This document shows, in pieces, positions 1-8,778 of a stretch of 64,000 bases of DNA. Where the stretch lies: positions 43,232 to 107,231 of the forward strand of contig NZ_WOFO01000015.1 in NCBI RefSeq assembly GCF_010993705.1. Direction: 5' to 3'. Within the stretch, counting starts at the first letter, position 1. Every line of letters starts with the position of its first letter. The notes under the pieces are model-generated. The model had not been told where the DNA came from. It did no database searches and worked only from the letters and a program-made list of their open reading frames with translations. This DNA is from Cyclobacterium sp. SYSU L10401 (GTDB taxonomy: Bacteria; Bacteroidota; Bacteroidia; Cytophagales; Cyclobacteriaceae). The position numbers were made by a program, and so were the translations under genes.

Positions 1-231
1 GAAGTTTTATTGCTGGACATCTATCCGGCAAGAGAGCAGCCCCTTCCGGGCGTAACATCAGCCATGCTGCTGCCGGAAATTACCAGCCCTAAAAAACTGG
101 TTTTATCTAAGGAAGGCTTGTTACCCTACCTGAAAGAACATCCTCCGGAGGTTTTGGTCACCATCGGGGCAGGGGATATTGATCGTTTGGTTGTTCCAAT
201 TGCTAAATGGATAGAAGATGAAAGATCGTAA
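1..231 (+). CDS. murC: UDP-N-acetylmuramate--L-alanine ligase, C-terminal part
   Basis: The reading frame is open from base 1, so the gene begins upstream and only about the last 76 residues are present. They contain the MurC C-terminal hallmarks YPAREQPLPGVTS and TIGAGDIDRLV. MurC adds L-alanine to UDP-MurNAc in the cytoplasm at the start of peptidoglycan stem-peptide synthesis. The stop overlaps the ftsQ start by 14 bases, and ftsA and ftsZ follow, the usual order at the end of a Bacteroidota division and cell-wall cluster. The ATPase centre lies outside the window and cannot be checked. Confidence 0.93.
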   Translation, partial: EVLLLDIYPAREQPLPGVTSAMLLPEITSPKKLVLSKEGLLPYLKEHPPEVLVTIGAGDIDRLVVPIAKWIEDERS

Positions 232-985
232 ACAGTGGAAATATAGAAAACCCTTGCTCATGCTGGTGGCAGGTATGATATTGTCTGCTTTTATCGCCTT
301 CACAGAGCAAAAAACAGCCTCCCGTGAATTCGCAGGATTGGAGGTATATGTAGAAGGGGTTAGTGATGTGTACTTTGTAGAAGAAAAGGAAGTAGTCAGC
401 CTGTTGAAAAATGCTTTTCCTGAATTGGAAAACCCAGCCAATATGAATGAGATTTCCATCGACAAAATGGAAAAGAAAGTTGAAGCCCATCCGCTTGTCA
501 AAAATGCGGAAGTCTACAAAGACCTGAAAGGGACCATAATGGTAAAAGTGAGCCAGCATATCCCTATGGCCAGGATTGTCCGGCCCATGGCGGCAGACGG
601 ATACATCAGCACTACGGGAAAAATCCTCCCAACCTCTCCCAATTATACTTCCAGGGTACTAATCCTGGAAGGTAGTCGGGCACAGGCCTTGTTGCAGGAA
701 ACTGATTTGACAAATCATGAAAACCAGTTGCTGGCATTGATACAGTACATCCATCAGGATCCCTTTTGGAGTGCGCAAATCAGTTCCCTGGAATTATTAA
801 AGAACGGAGAAGTAAACCTGTACCAACAGGTGGGCAGGCAGGTGATCGAATTTGGTAAACCCGACAACATCGACCTGAAATTTAGGAAAATCAAAACCTT
901 TTATAAGAAAATCCTACCTGAAAAAGGCTGGAATACTTATGGAAGGGTAAATGTAAAATATAAGGATCAAATCATTTGTGAATAA
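218..985 (+). CDS. ftsQ: Cell division protein FtsQ
   Basis: This 255-residue protein has a short basic cytoplasmic N-terminus, one membrane segment (about residues 12-28) and a periplasmic part that starts with a POTRA-like region (about 44-115). FtsQ links cytoplasmic and periplasmic divisome parts through FtsB/FtsL. Sequence similarity in this family is low; the call rests on size, topology and its place between murC and ftsA. The ATG at 218 lies inside the murC 3' end, suggesting translational coupling. It is followed by ftsA after an 11-base gap. Confidence 0.9.
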   Translation: MKDRKQWKYRKPLLMLVAGMILSAFIAFTEQKTASREFAGLEVYVEGVSDVYFVEEKEVVSLLKNAFPELENPANMNEISIDKMEKKVEAHPLVKNAEVYKDLKGTIMVKVSQHIPMARIVRPMAADGYISTTGKILPTSPNYTSRVLILEGSRAQALLQETDLTNHENQLLALIQYIHQDPFWSAQISSLELLKNGEVNLYQQVGRQVIEFGKPDNIDLKFRKIKTFYKKILPEKGWNTYGRVNVKYKDQIICE

Positions 986-996
986 TTGTTAGCGCT

Positions 997-2313
997 ATGG
1001 AAAACGAAAAACTCATTGTAGGACTGGATATAGGTACAACAAAAATCTGTGCGATTATCGGCCGTAAAAATGAATACGGTAAACTGGAAGTATTGGGAAT
1101 GGGCAAAGCAGTGTCTGACGGAGTGATCAGAGGTATCGTTACCAATATTGACAAAACCGTCAATGCCATCACCAAAGCGGTAAACGAGGCCTCAGAAATG
1201 TCTAATGTAGACATAGGAGAGGTTATCGTAGGCATTGCCGGTCAGCACATCAGAAGCGCCATTCACCATGGAGTCATTATCCGAAATCCAAAAGATGATG
1301 AAATCACCGTAGAAGACGTAAGAAGGCTGGCCAATGACATGGAAAATATCGTGGTCCCTCCCGGCAATAGCATCATTCATGTGATGCCTCAGGATTACAC
1401 CGTTGATTATGAAGAAGGTGTTCGGGATCCTGTAGGGATGTCGGGTGCCAGACTTGAAGCCGACTTTCACATCATCACTGCCCAATCTGCTGCTATCAAT
1501 AACATCGATCGTTGCGTCAAGCGAGCCAATCTTCAATCCAAGGCGCTGATTCTCGAACCATTGGCCAGTTCCCTTTCCGTATTAAGTGATATGGATAAGG
1601 AGGCAGGTGTCTGCCTGGTGGATATAGGAGGAGGCACCACTGATGTGGCCATTTTCTATGAAAATATCATCCGCCATACGGCGGTGATTCCCTTTGGAGG
1701 AAACATCATTACCGCAGATATCAAAGAAGGTTGCATGGTCATGCAGCACCAGGCTGAGCTCTTGAAAACGAAATTTGGAAAAGCCATTTCCGAAGAAGCT
1801 AACCCCAATGAGATCGTTTCCATTCCCGGCTTACGAAACAGGCCTCCCAAGGAGATCTCTGTCAAGAACCTGGCTTCGATCATAGAAGCGAGAATGGAAG
1901 AAATCATTGAAATGGTGCAATCAGAAATTGCTACCAGCGGCGTATACAAAAAGCTCGCCGGAGGTATTGTACTGACCGGAGGAGGATCCCTCTTGCATGG
2001 TGTCGGTCCCCTTTTCGAATACATGACTGGCCTGGACACCCGGATTGGCTATCCCAATGAGCATTTAGGAAAATCCAAAATTGAAGAGGTCAAAAGCCCC
2101 ATGTTTGCTACCACCGTTGGCCTGGTTCTGGCCGGGTTTAAGGCCCTTGATGACCGGGAAGACAACTACAGGCTGAAAGAAAATACAGGGAACCCTGGAT
2201 TGAAAAAAGGATATAAATCGGAACAAATGGGCCGTGATATATTTGGCTCCATTACCAAAAAGCTTAAAAATTTCATTACCGATGATATCGGCGATGACCA
2301 GCAACAGTATTGA
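997..2313 (+). CDS. ftsA: Cell division protein FtsA
   Basis: This 438-residue actin-like ATPase anchors FtsZ filaments to the membrane. The phosphate-1 motif GLDIGTTKICAIIG is at the N-terminus, the phosphate-2 motif DIGGGTTDVAIF at about residue 209, and the adenosine motif LTGGGSLL near 327. The insertion between the first and second subdomains fits an SHS2/1C domain. The C-terminus is basic (KKLKNFITDD), consistent with a membrane-targeting helix. It sits between ftsQ and ftsZ, 41 bases before the latter, and is probably in the same transcript. Confidence 0.97.
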   Translation: MENEKLIVGLDIGTTKICAIIGRKNEYGKLEVLGMGKAVSDGVIRGIVTNIDKTVNAITKAVNEASEMSNVDIGEVIVGIAGQHIRSAIHHGVIIRNPKDDEITVEDVRRLANDMENIVVPPGNSIIHVMPQDYTVDYEEGVRDPVGMSGARLEADFHIITAQSAAINNIDRCVKRANLQSKALILEPLASSLSVLSDMDKEAGVCLVDIGGGTTDVAIFYENIIRHTAVIPFGGNIITADIKEGCMVMQHQAELLKTKFGKAISEEANPNEIVSIPGLRNRPPKEISVKNLASIIEARMEEIIEMVQSEIATSGVYKKLAGGIVLTGGGSLLHGVGPLFEYMTGLDTRIGYPNEHLGKSKIEEVKSPMFATTVGLVLAGFKALDDREDNYRLKENTGNPGLKKGYKSEQMGRDIFGSITKKLKNFITDDIGDDQQQY

Positions 2314-2354
2314 AAACCCAAAAGCTAACCATAATAATAACTGATTGAGGAAAA

Positions 2355-3974
2355 ATGTCAAGCGTCATGAAAGATTATAAATTTGATATTCAAAAAAACC
2401 ACCGATCGATCATCAAGGTCATTGGTGTAGGAGGTGGAGGCTCAAATGCTGTAAACCACATGTTTAACCAGGGAATCAAGGATGTGGAATTTGTTGTAGT
2501 CAACACAGATTCACAAGCCCTGAAAAGCAGCCCGGTACCTTTAAAACTACAAATTGGTGCCCACCTGACCGAAGGGCTGGGTGCGGGTGCCAATCCGGAG
2601 AAGGGCAAAAATGCCGCGCTGGAAAGTAAAGAGGAAATCAGAAAGCTGTTGGAAGACAATACCAAGATGGTGTTCATCACAGCTGGCATGGGAGGAGGTA
2701 CCGGCACCGGTGCAGCTCCCGTCATTGCCAAAATAGCCAAGGACATGGACATCCTCACCGTAGGTATTGTGACAGCACCTTTTATTTTTGAAGGTCGGAA
2801 AAAAACGTATTCTGCGCAGGCAGGTATAGAATCATTGAGGGAAAACTGTGATACAGTTTTGGTGATTTTAAATGACAAGCTAAGGGAAATGTACGGCAAC
2901 CTTCCCATCCGGCAGGCATTTGGGAAAGCGGACAACATTCTGAGTACTGCTGCCAAATCCATAGCTGAAATCATCACAGAAACACAGGAGGTCAATGTGG
3001 ATTTTGAAGATGTCAAAACGGTGATGAAGGATGCCGGCGCTGCGGTAATGGGCTCGGCCATGGAAGAAGGCGAAGGCAGAGCACTCAAAGCTGCCGAAAA
3101 AGCCATTTCCTCTCCCCTGCTCAACAATGTGGACATCAAGGGCGCAGAAAAAATCCTTCTGTCCATCATGTCCGGAGAGGAAGAAGAACTGTCCATGGAC
3201 GAGTTGGTGGAAATCACAGAATATATTCAGAACAGGGCCGGAGATATGGCAGACGTGATTTTTGGTCAGGGGATAGATCCTGACCTGAAAAAGGCCATCC
3301 GGGTGACCGTTATTGCCACCGGTTTTGAAACAGATTCCCTGGCAGATAAACCCTTCTCCCAGCAAAAGAAAAAGGATGAGGAACCAACGCGTAAAGTCAT
3401 CCACCTCGAGTCTGGTAAAACTTCGAAAGTAGAAGAAGATGTTACCCAATCCGGACAGACTGTAACCTTTACTGTACAACAACCACCCCAGGTTCCCAAT
3501 GAACCCGAAACCCCGAAGGCAGCTGAAGACCCTTCCTCAGAAAAACCCAGCAGGGAGGCGAATGGTGAAGAAGGCAAAGAAGGTGATGATGATTTCGAAT
3601 ACGTGGCCCCAAAACCGAGTCAGGAGCCTAAAAAAGTGCTGACCTTATTTGATAAACCAGAGCAGCCTTCCTATGAGCATCCGGAGCCAAAGAAGGAGGA
3701 AACCAACATTTATCAAAATGATTATTTCGAGCAAATCAAGGAAAAAGCCATGAAAAGGGCACATGACCGATTTGAAAAACTCCGGCAAATGCGTTCGATC
3801 AATCAGACTCCTGAAGAATTTAAAGAAAAACTGGAGGTGCCTGCCTACCAAAGAAAAAACATCAAACTTCATCAGGTGCAGCACAGTTCCGAAAGAAGCC
3901 TGTCAAAATTCAACCTCAACGATGACAATGAAATCATCAGCAACAACAGGTTCCTCCATGACAATGTGGATTAA
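2355..3974 (+). CDS. ftsZ: Cell division protein FtsZ with an extended C-terminal tail
   Basis: This is the tubulin-like GTPase that forms the division ring. The nucleotide-binding glycine loop is at about residues 24-33 (GVGGGGSNAV) and the tubulin signature GGGTGTG at about 113-119; the T7-loop region contains NVDFEDVKTVM. The globular domain ends near residue 328. A tail of about 210 residues follows, rich in E, K, P and Q, making 539 residues against roughly 380-400 in model organisms. Long tails are common in Bacteroidota. ATG 2355 is used; an in-frame ATG four codons later is also possible. The gene ends 2 bases before a convergent gene, with no visible terminator between them. Confidence 0.97.
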   Translation: MSSVMKDYKFDIQKNHRSIIKVIGVGGGGSNAVNHMFNQGIKDVEFVVVNTDSQALKSSPVPLKLQIGAHLTEGLGAGANPEKGKNAALESKEEIRKLLEDNTKMVFITAGMGGGTGTGAAPVIAKIAKDMDILTVGIVTAPFIFEGRKKTYSAQAGIESLRENCDTVLVILNDKLREMYGNLPIRQAFGKADNILSTAAKSIAEIITETQEVNVDFEDVKTVMKDAGAAVMGSAMEEGEGRALKAAEKAISSPLLNNVDIKGAEKILLSIMSGEEEELSMDELVEITEYIQNRAGDMADVIFGQGIDPDLKKAIRVTVIATGFETDSLADKPFSQQKKKDEEPTRKVIHLESGKTSKVEEDVTQSGQTVTFTVQQPPQVPNEPETPKAAEDPSSEKPSREANGEEGKEGDDDFEYVAPKPSQEPKKVLTLFDKPEQPSYEHPEPKKEETNIYQNDYFEQIKEKAMKRAHDRFEKLRQMRSINQTPEEFKEKLEVPAYQRKNIKLHQVQHSSERSLSKFNLNDDNEIISNNRFLHDNVD

Positions 3975-3976
3975 CC

Positions 3977-4501
3977 TTAAAAGTCAATCAGCATTTTGGC
4001 CTGTTCATGCAATAAACTCAGGTATAGTTTATTGGTGAGCAGGCCATCTAACATGTTTTCCTCAATTTTGGCCAATTTGATCTTATTAGCCAAAACATGC
4101 ATACCCAGGTAATTAAAAATATCGGTCAGGTGGCTCAATGCGATGCCACCTCCACCGATGCCTGAAGATATCCCTACCAAAGCGCATTTTTTTGACCTAA
4201 AGCTATTGGGATAAGTCATGCCATCGATAAATGATTTTAATATACCTGGAAATGACCCATTGTATTCAGGTACAATGAATACAAATTTCACCCCTTCCTT
4301 AACCCGATTATGAATGGCATTGTAAGCTTTATTCTTGCCATTATTTTCATATAATGCAGTAAAAACAAAATCATCTGGAAGGTCAGCCAAATTGATGACC
4401 TCACTTTTTGCCCCATTTTGAGCCAATATTTCCCGGTAAAGGTCTGCTAACCTGGCAGAAACAGCCTGCTTCCTGTTTGTGCTCACTATAATTTTTATCA
4501 T
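3977..4501 (-). CDS. NADPH-dependent FMN reductase family protein
   Basis: A flavodoxin-like reductase of about 174 residues. The N-terminus MIKIIVSTNRKQAVSARLA matches the FMN phosphate-binding loop of the family, and FVFIVPEYNGSFPGILKSF is its second flavin-contact signature. Such enzymes use NAD(P)H to reduce FMN, quinones or similar acceptors in the cytosol; the substrate here is unknown. The frame can be extended to a TTG at 4531, but the ATG at 4501 places the first beta strand at residues 2-6 as usual, so it is preferred. It is convergent with ftsZ and divergent from the nucleoside phosphorylase gene. Confidence 0.85.
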   Translation of the reverse strand: MIKIIVSTNRKQAVSARLADLYREILAQNGAKSEVINLADLPDDFVFTALYENNGKNKAYNAIHNRVKEGVKFVFIVPEYNGSFPGILKSFIDGMTYPNSFRSKKCALVGISSGIGGGGIALSHLTDIFNYLGMHVLANKIKLAKIEENMLDGLLTNKLYLSLLHEQAKMLIDF

Positions 4502-4560
4502 AGATCTCTCATTTGGATGACATAAATACAATCAAGACCCCCATAAAGTTTCTTATTTAT

Positions 4561-4568
4561 TATATTTG
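4561..4568 (+). promoter_or_regulatory. Putative -7 promoter element for the nucleoside phosphorylase gene
   Basis: TATATTTG matches the Bacteroidota -7 consensus TAnnTTTG and lies 50 bases before the ATG at 4619. A clear -33 TTG was not seen, so the call is tentative. Confidence 0.4.
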
Positions 4569-4618
4569 AAACCAATCCTTTCCTGCTCAAATAATCCAAC
4601 CCCTAAACCAGGACAATC

Positions 4619-5455
4619 ATGCGAAAAGAAGCTGAGATAGCCTATACTGACAAAATTGACCATGCAGTAACCCACCTGCAGGGACTAATGAAGTCAAAAC
4701 CTGAAACCGGAATCATTCTTGGCACCGGGCTTGGGAGTTTGATCAATGACATTGAGGTAGAGCTGGAAATCCCCTACGAGGATATCCCTTACTTCCCCTT
4801 ATCTACCGTAGAATCTCACCATGGAAAATTGATGTTGGGAAGCCTGGGAGGTAAAAATATTCTGGCCATGAAAGGGCGTTTTCATTTTTATGAAGGCTAT
4901 TCCATGAAAGAGGTTACCTTTCCTGTTCGCATAATGAGGAAGTTGGGCATCAGACAATTACTCATCTCCAATGCTTCCGGTGGACTGAATTCACAACATA
5001 ACATAGGGGATGTGATGATCATCAATGATCACATTGACTTGTTTCCTGAAAATCCCCTTCGCGGACCCAATTTGGAAGGATTTGGTGATAGGTTTCCGGA
5101 TATGAGCCAGGCCTACTATCCGGAATACATCCAATGGGCACTGGAAATTGCAAAAGAAAATGGAATAACCACCCATCAGGGTGTCTATGCCGGCGTACAG
5201 GGTCCCAACTTGGAAACACCAGCGGAATACAATTACCTGAGCACCATTGGTGCTGACGCCGTGGGAATGAGTACCGTTCCCGAGGTAATTGTTGCGGTCC
5301 ATTCAGGCATGAAAGTCTTCGCCATTACAGCCATTACTGATCTGGGAACCCCCGGAAACATTCGGAAAATCAGTCTGAAGGATGTCTTACATGCAGCTGC
5401 CCTTGCAGAGCCTGCCATGAAAAAAATCATGTTGGGCATATTAAAAAAACTGTAA
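4619..5455 (+). CDS. punA: Purine-nucleoside phosphorylase (trimeric PNP-I type)
   Basis: This 278-residue enzyme cleaves inosine and guanosine nucleosides with phosphate, releasing the base for salvage. Family motifs appear in order: GTGLGSLI, SHHGKL, GRFHFYEGYS, NASGGLN, the substrate-loop glutamate region AVGMSTVPEVIVA, and ITDLGTPG near the end. Length and motifs fit the low-molecular-mass trimeric class (human PNP/B. subtilis PupG) rather than hexameric DeoD. The gene is alone on its strand with intergenic space on both sides and its own promoter candidate. Confidence 0.95.
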   Translation: MRKEAEIAYTDKIDHAVTHLQGLMKSKPETGIILGTGLGSLINDIEVELEIPYEDIPYFPLSTVESHHGKLMLGSLGGKNILAMKGRFHFYEGYSMKEVTFPVRIMRKLGIRQLLISNASGGLNSQHNIGDVMIINDHIDLFPENPLRGPNLEGFGDRFPDMSQAYYPEYIQWALEIAKENGITTHQGVYAGVQGPNLETPAEYNYLSTIGADAVGMSTVPEVIVAVHSGMKVFAITAITDLGTPGNIRKISLKDVLHAAALAEPAMKKIMLGILKKL

Positions 5456-5565
5456 AAACGCTATTGGTTCAGAAATAATTATAGTCATTTTAATATTTTT
5501 TAATCATTGGATTTTGGGCTTGGAACAATTTTTGGGTTGTTATGAGAAACAAAATTTAAATTATT

Positions 5566-6231
5566 ATGGAAAAAATATTGATTATTGGTGCAAATGGAAA
5601 GACGGGACGTTTGCTAGCAGAACAATTATCCGCTCATCCCGACTACCTGCCTGTTGCCATGATCCGGGATCGGTCCCAGCATTCATTTTTTGAGCAAATG
5701 GGGGTAAAAACCGTAATCGGCGATTTGGAAAAAGATTTTAGCGACGCCTTTGAAGGAATTGACAAGGTGATTTTTGCGGCAGGTTCAGGGTCAAAAACGG
5801 GAAAAGAAAAAACCAAATTGGTTGATGAGCTAGGGGCGATCAAAAGTATAGACCTTGCGCTAAAACACCAGGTGAAAAAATATGTGATGCTGAGTTCAAG
5901 GGGTGCAGAAAATGCTGAAAAAGCCGATGAATCCATGCAACATTACCTATTGGCAAAAAAAGAAGCCGACGAACATTTGAAATCCTCCGGTCTGCCCTAT
6001 GCCATTGTAAGGCCAGGCAAACTGACCAATGGTCCTTATACCGGAAAAATAAAAGCTGCCCCTATTTTTAATGAAAAAGGAGAAATCTCCCGGGCAGACG
6101 TAGCTGCTGTTCTGGTGCACATGTTGGATCCATCCCTGGAGGGATTGCAGGTTTTTGAGATTCTGGGAGGAAAAGTGGATATTCCGGAAGCCATTCATCT
6201 ATTTCTTAAATCTGGCCAGCCTGTCGTATAA
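5566..6231 (+). CDS. NAD(P)-binding atypical short-chain dehydrogenase (SDR_a5-like)
   Basis: This 221-residue single Rossmann-fold protein begins with ILIIGANGKTGRLLAEQL, the dinucleotide-binding loop of the NmrA/BVR-B-like atypical SDR group. VIFAAGSGSKTG follows the fourth strand, and YAIVRPGKLTNGP is typical of these proteins. No classical Tyr-x-x-x-Lys pair stands out. Relatives act as NAD(P)H-dependent reductases or redox sensors, so the substrate cannot be named. It is a single gene with no obvious operon partner. Confidence 0.85.
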   Translation: MEKILIIGANGKTGRLLAEQLSAHPDYLPVAMIRDRSQHSFFEQMGVKTVIGDLEKDFSDAFEGIDKVIFAAGSGSKTGKEKTKLVDELGAIKSIDLALKHQVKKYVMLSSRGAENAEKADESMQHYLLAKKEADEHLKSSGLPYAIVRPGKLTNGPYTGKIKAAPIFNEKGEISRADVAAVLVHMLDPSLEGLQVFEILGGKVDIPEAIHLFLKSGQPVV

Positions 6232-6309
6232 GGCTTTTAACGAGGAAGATGAGGCAGGTATCAATTTTTTGGTTAAATTTATACGTAACAAAAACCCAAT
6301 CAATGACCC

Positions 6310-7479
6310 ATGATACACTTGCCTTTCTTTTTAGCTATAATGATGCTGCTCAATGAAGCTCCTAAGCCTTCGTTTGAAGCACAGGTACTGGATGATCAAA
6401 TTGAAATCGGTTATGGACTGGCCATCGGCGATGTAGATGGAGACGGTAAACCGGACATTTTACTGGCAGACAAGAAAGCGTTTGTCTGGTATAGAAACGG
6501 CGATTGGAAAAGGTTTGTCATGGTGGAAAACCTCACCCCAAATGATAATGTGTGCATTGCCGCCAGGGATATCAATGGAGACGGAAAGGTAGAGGTGGCC
6601 GTGGGAGCCCAATGGAATCCAGGCGAAACCTCAGATGATAGCCAGTCCGGATCCGTACATTACCTTATCCGACCTGATGACCCTACCCAGAAATGGGAAC
6701 CCGTAAAACTTCACCATGAACCAACCGTACATCGCATGCGCTGGGTAAAAGCTAATAAAGACCTGTTCCACCTGGTCATGCTCCCCCTGCACGGACGTGG
6801 AAATTCGAATGGAGAAGGAGATGGAGTCAAGGTAATCGGTTACGAAATGCAGGATAAAAAAGGGTTGGACTGGAAACATTGGGTCATTGATCAGTCCATG
6901 CACATCACCCATAACCTGGATATCGTTCCCAATAAAAAGGATGCGGAATCCCTTTATATCGGTGGCAAAGAAGGTGTAAAAGCCTTTCATTATGCCAACA
7001 ATCGATGGAGTCCCCATCCGAATGGTGCCTGGTTGGTTGATGATTATGGCTTTGGAGAAATTCGTGTAGGTAAAAATGCCTCAGGCCATCAGTTCCTTAC
7101 CGGAGTGGAGCCCTTTCATGGTCCTACCCTATCGGTATATCTTCCCGATGGGGAAAGTTTTTCCAAAGAAAACCTAAACCGAAAAGTGCTTACTTCTGGC
7201 ATGAATCAAGGGCATGGGCTTGCTACAGGAGACCTGCTTCAGCTAGGAGAGGATCAAATCATCATTGGATGGAGAGAACCCAACGAATCAGGAGAAATAG
7301 GCATTAAGCTCTTTTACCCATCGCAGGATCATTCCTGGAAGGAATATTGGGTGGATAAGAATGACATGGCCTGCGAAGATTTGAAAGTAGCGGACCTGGA
7401 CGGTGATGGCAGACCTGACATCATCGCTTCAGGAAGATCCACCAAAAACCTTAAAATCTACTGGAACAAAAGCAACTGA
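6310..7479 (+). CDS. FG-GAP/VCBS repeat protein, probable beta-propeller
   Basis: This 389-residue protein contains several calcium-binding-type loops: DVDGDGKPDILLAD near residue 40, DINGDGKVEVAVG near 80 and DLDGDGRPDIIASG near the C-terminus. Their spacing fits the blades of a beta-propeller. The hydrophobic N-terminus (MIHLPFFLAIMMLL) may be a signal peptide, implying a periplasmic or surface location. It precedes a DUF3500 gene on the same strand by fewer than 50 bases. Neither the binding partner nor an enzymatic role can be read from the sequence. Confidence 0.8.
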   Translation: MIHLPFFLAIMMLLNEAPKPSFEAQVLDDQIEIGYGLAIGDVDGDGKPDILLADKKAFVWYRNGDWKRFVMVENLTPNDNVCIAARDINGDGKVEVAVGAQWNPGETSDDSQSGSVHYLIRPDDPTQKWEPVKLHHEPTVHRMRWVKANKDLFHLVMLPLHGRGNSNGEGDGVKVIGYEMQDKKGLDWKHWVIDQSMHITHNLDIVPNKKDAESLYIGGKEGVKAFHYANNRWSPHPNGAWLVDDYGFGEIRVGKNASGHQFLTGVEPFHGPTLSVYLPDGESFSKENLNRKVLTSGMNQGHGLATGDLLQLGEDQIIIGWREPNESGEIGIKLFYPSQDHSWKEYWVDKNDMACEDLKVADLDGDGRPDIIASGRSTKNLKIYWNKSN

Positions 7480-7526
7480 AAGGAGATAACGCTTTTCCTT
7501 GACCCTTGCTGAAAAACTTCTTGCCC

Positions 7527-8567
7527 ATGACTAGCCTTATCAAAATTTCGCTTTTGCTTTTCTTAACCATGTCCGCAATGCCTCACAGTTTCGGGCAGCA
7601 TTTGGCCCCTCTGGCCATGGATTTCATTGAAAGTCTGGACCCTGAGCTTAAAAAACAAGCTTGTTTTCCTTTTGATCATACGGAAAGATTCAACTGGCAT
7701 TTTGTACCCCGGGAAAGAAAAGGCCCCACCTTTCACGATTTCAATGCGCAACAGAAAGCTGCTGCCCTGGCCCTGATGCGGGCATCGCTGGGGAAAGCAG
7801 GAACAGCCAGGGCCGAGGCCATATTTGAACTTGAAAATGTCCTGCGGGAAGTGGAAAACCGTCCTCCGGATGATAGCTACCGTGACCCCCTAAACTACCA
7901 TTTTAGCATTTTTGGCCTACCTGACAAATCCGGAGAATGGGGCTGGCGCCTGGAAGGACACCACCTGTCGCTTAACTTCTCTTCCTCCAAAGGCACCCTG
8001 ACTTCCGCAACTCCCTCCTTTATGGGTGCTAATCCAGGCATCGTACTTTCCGGGCCTCAGATGGACCTGCAGGTATTGGCAGAGGAGACCAATCTGGGTT
8101 TTGACCTGCTTGCATCCCTTTCCGAATCCCAAAAGCAAATGGCTAAATTCAGTGATGAGGCACCATTGGATATCATCACTTCCAATGACCGTTCCGCCCA
8201 GGTTTTGGATCCGAAGGGACTTTCCTACCGTTCTATGAACTCCGAGCAGCAATCGCTGTTGAAGAAGCTGGTGCATGTATACCTTTCCAGAAACACTGCG
8301 GAATACCAGAAAAAACTCCTGGACAGGATCATGCAGGCAGGTTGGGATTCATTTTCCTTTGCCTGGGCAGGTAGTGAAATCAACCAAGTGGGAGAACCCC
8401 ATTATTACAGACTACAAGGTGCTGATTTGCTCATTGAATACGACAATGTACAAAACAACGCCAATCATGTACATACGGTGATTCGGGATTTACAAGCCGA
8501 TTTTGGTGGAGATCTTTTGCAGTCCCATTATCAGCAGGACCACATGAGCCAAGGCTTTTCAGAATAG
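7527..8567 (+). CDS. DUF3500 family secreted protein
   Basis: The frame opens at a TTG (7506), but the ATG at 7527 gives a good signal peptide (MTSLIKISLLLFLTMS, cleavage probably after SFGQ), so a start at 7527 is preferred, giving 346 residues. DUF3500-like features are FDHTERFNWHFVPRERKG early on, then WGWRLEGHHLSLNFS, and YYRLQGADLLIEYDNVQNNANHVHTVIRD near the end. The conserved histidines and acidic residues suggest a metal site, but no activity is established to my knowledge. It is probably cotranscribed with the FG-GAP gene just upstream. Confidence 0.8.
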   Translation: MTSLIKISLLLFLTMSAMPHSFGQHLAPLAMDFIESLDPELKKQACFPFDHTERFNWHFVPRERKGPTFHDFNAQQKAAALALMRASLGKAGTARAEAIFELENVLREVENRPPDDSYRDPLNYHFSIFGLPDKSGEWGWRLEGHHLSLNFSSSKGTLTSATPSFMGANPGIVLSGPQMDLQVLAEETNLGFDLLASLSESQKQMAKFSDEAPLDIITSNDRSAQVLDPKGLSYRSMNSEQQSLLKKLVHVYLSRNTAEYQKKLLDRIMQAGWDSFSFAWAGSEINQVGEPHYYRLQGADLLIEYDNVQNNANHVHTVIRDLQADFGGDLLQSHYQQDHMSQGFSE

Positions 8568-8639
8568 AAAACCTCAGGTCTGATACTTGCCTTAAAGCGT
8601 AAATTAAAATCGGTAAGTTAATGCCATGCTCCATATAAC

Positions 8640-8778
8640 CTATTTCTTTTGATATACCCTGACATAATCGACTACATATTGATTGGGAAATTTTGAAGCG
8701 GACGGATCTCCACCATTTCCTCCAATGGCGAGATTGAGCAGGATGTAATGTGGCTGATGAAATGGGTTAAACCCATTT
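8640..8778 (-). pseudogene. C-terminal remnant of a GH16 family glycoside hydrolase
   Basis: About 45 codons before a TAG stop on the minus strand match the end of GH16 laminarinase/agarase-type enzymes: NPFHQPHYILLNLAIGG, then a Gly-Gly-Asp-Pro turn and YVVDYVRVYQKK. The frame continues upstream only as an out-of-frame shadow of the sterol desaturase gene, so the catalytic domain with its ExDxxE site is missing. The remnant directly abuts that gene's stop codon. This points to deletion or rearrangement that removed the rest of a beta-glucanase gene. Confidence 0.75.

Noticed and set aside
2390..3217. Long open frame antisense to ftsZ (275 codons)
   Set aside because: It has no family features, and strong codon-level conservation is expected on the ftsZ strand; a shadow frame.
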